Assembly (NCBI GenBank): GCA_020854975.1
Contig: JAHKLQ010000034.1
Location: forward strand, 1-12,416
Direction of reading: 5' to 3'
Source of the DNA: Methanobacterium sp.
Lineage (GTDB): Archaea; Methanobacteriota; Methanobacteria; Methanobacteriales; Methanobacteriaceae
Length of the DNA stretch: 12,416 nucleotides
Of this stretch, positions 12,083 through 12,416 are shown piece by piece. Each line of letters begins with the position of its first letter. Position 1 is the stretch's first letter. The translations under genes and the position numbers were made by a program. The notes under the pieces are model-generated. The model was given only the letters and a program-made list of their open reading frames with translations. It did no database searches and was not told the DNA's origin.

Positions 12083-12416
12083 GTGGCAGATATCAAAGTT
12101 TTTCTGGTCGAGGATGATAAGATAGACGCCATGGATATAAAGGAAACTTTGGAATCATTTAATTATGAGGTTCCATATGTAGCATCCAATGGCAAAGACG
12201 CTATCGAGAAGATAATAAAGATCATGCCAGATCTTATTTTAATAGATATAGGTTTAGAGGGAGCTATGAATGGTATCGAAGTAGCCTCCCAGATTAAAAA
12301 GCTTAACATTCCCCTTATTTTTATAACAACCCATGTAAATGAGTTAACACTTGAAAAAGCTATGGATACTGAACCTTATGGTTATCTGATCAAACCATAT
12401 GATGAGACTAAACTCA
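12083..12416 (+). CDS. Response-regulator receiver domain protein (3' end outside window)
   Basis: 111 codons are visible and the frame is still open at the window edge. The start is a GTG at 12083; GTTGAT eight bases before it is a weak match to the GGTGAT-type site. The overlapping ATG at 12081 is out of frame. The visible part is nearly a whole CheY-like receiver domain: the acidic pair Asp11-Asp12 (VFLVEDDKID), the phospho-accepting Asp55 (PDLILIDIGLEG), Thr82-Thr83 (IPLIFITTHV) and Lys104 in YGYLIKPYD. All key residues are present, so it should accept phosphate. In methanogens such domains often continue into PAS, histidine-kinase or other output modules, which cannot be judged here. The only kinase in view lies about 4 kb upstream, so partnership is speculative. 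Confidence 0.9.
   Translation, partial: MADIKVFLVEDDKIDAMDIKETLESFNYEVPYVASNGKDAIEKIIKIMPDLILIDIGLEGAMNGIEVASQIKKLNIPLIFITTHVNELTLEKAMDTEPYGYLIKPYDETKL

Overview
The window reads as chromosomal DNA of a methanogenic archaeon of the Methanobacteriales, most likely Methanobacterium or a close relative. The evidence is indirect but consistent. The DNA is AT-rich. Start sites carry GGAGG or GGTGAT ribosome-binding sites, and TATA-like boxes sit about 25-45 bases upstream of the predicted 5' ends. T-runs follow stop codons. The proteins are ones typical of that group: a Ser-rich surface protein with a transglutaminase-like C-terminus, PsbP-like lipoproteins, multi-zinc-ribbon proteins, and a HisKA_2 PAS histidine kinase. 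No rRNA, tRNA, CRISPR array, transposase or phage gene was seen.

Layout. Positions 1-432 hold the end of a transglutaminase-like surface protein, followed by a hairpin terminator. Two convergent PsbP-like surface proteins follow (718-1215 plus, 1404-1946 minus), separated by a degenerate 14-bp minisatellite. Next come an orphan HEPN-like protein (2245-2733 plus), a small coiled-coil protein (2786-2989 minus), a dienelactone-hydrolase-family protein (3224-3805 minus) bracketed by two near-identical 52-bp direct repeats, a tiny beta-repeat protein (4115-4345 minus) and a multi-zinc-ribbon protein (4826-5479 minus). The plus-strand centre (5791-7826) is a membrane PAS histidine kinase whose reading frame breaks inside a transmembrane helix at a run of five T. 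Downstream, mostly on the minus strand, are a TPR protein, a third PsbP-like lipoprotein with a repeat-rich upstream region, a small basic protein, a DUF998 membrane protein, an unrecognised 227-residue protein and a four-helix membrane protein. The window ends inside a response-regulator receiver domain (12083 onward, plus).

Function as a whole. This is a patchwork of single genes or at most two-gene units rather than one pathway. Two themes recur: cell-surface proteins (transglutaminase-like protein, three PsbP-like proteins, membrane proteins) and signalling (kinase, receiver domain, TPR and zinc-ribbon adaptors). The kinase and receiver are about 4 kb apart, so pairing cannot be assumed. 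I found no clear multi-gene novel system. The items most worth a second look are the kinase frameshift, the 52-bp repeats around the hydrolase, and the repeated, palindromic promoter regions. Many intergenic regions carry a small tandem duplication (10-36 bp units).
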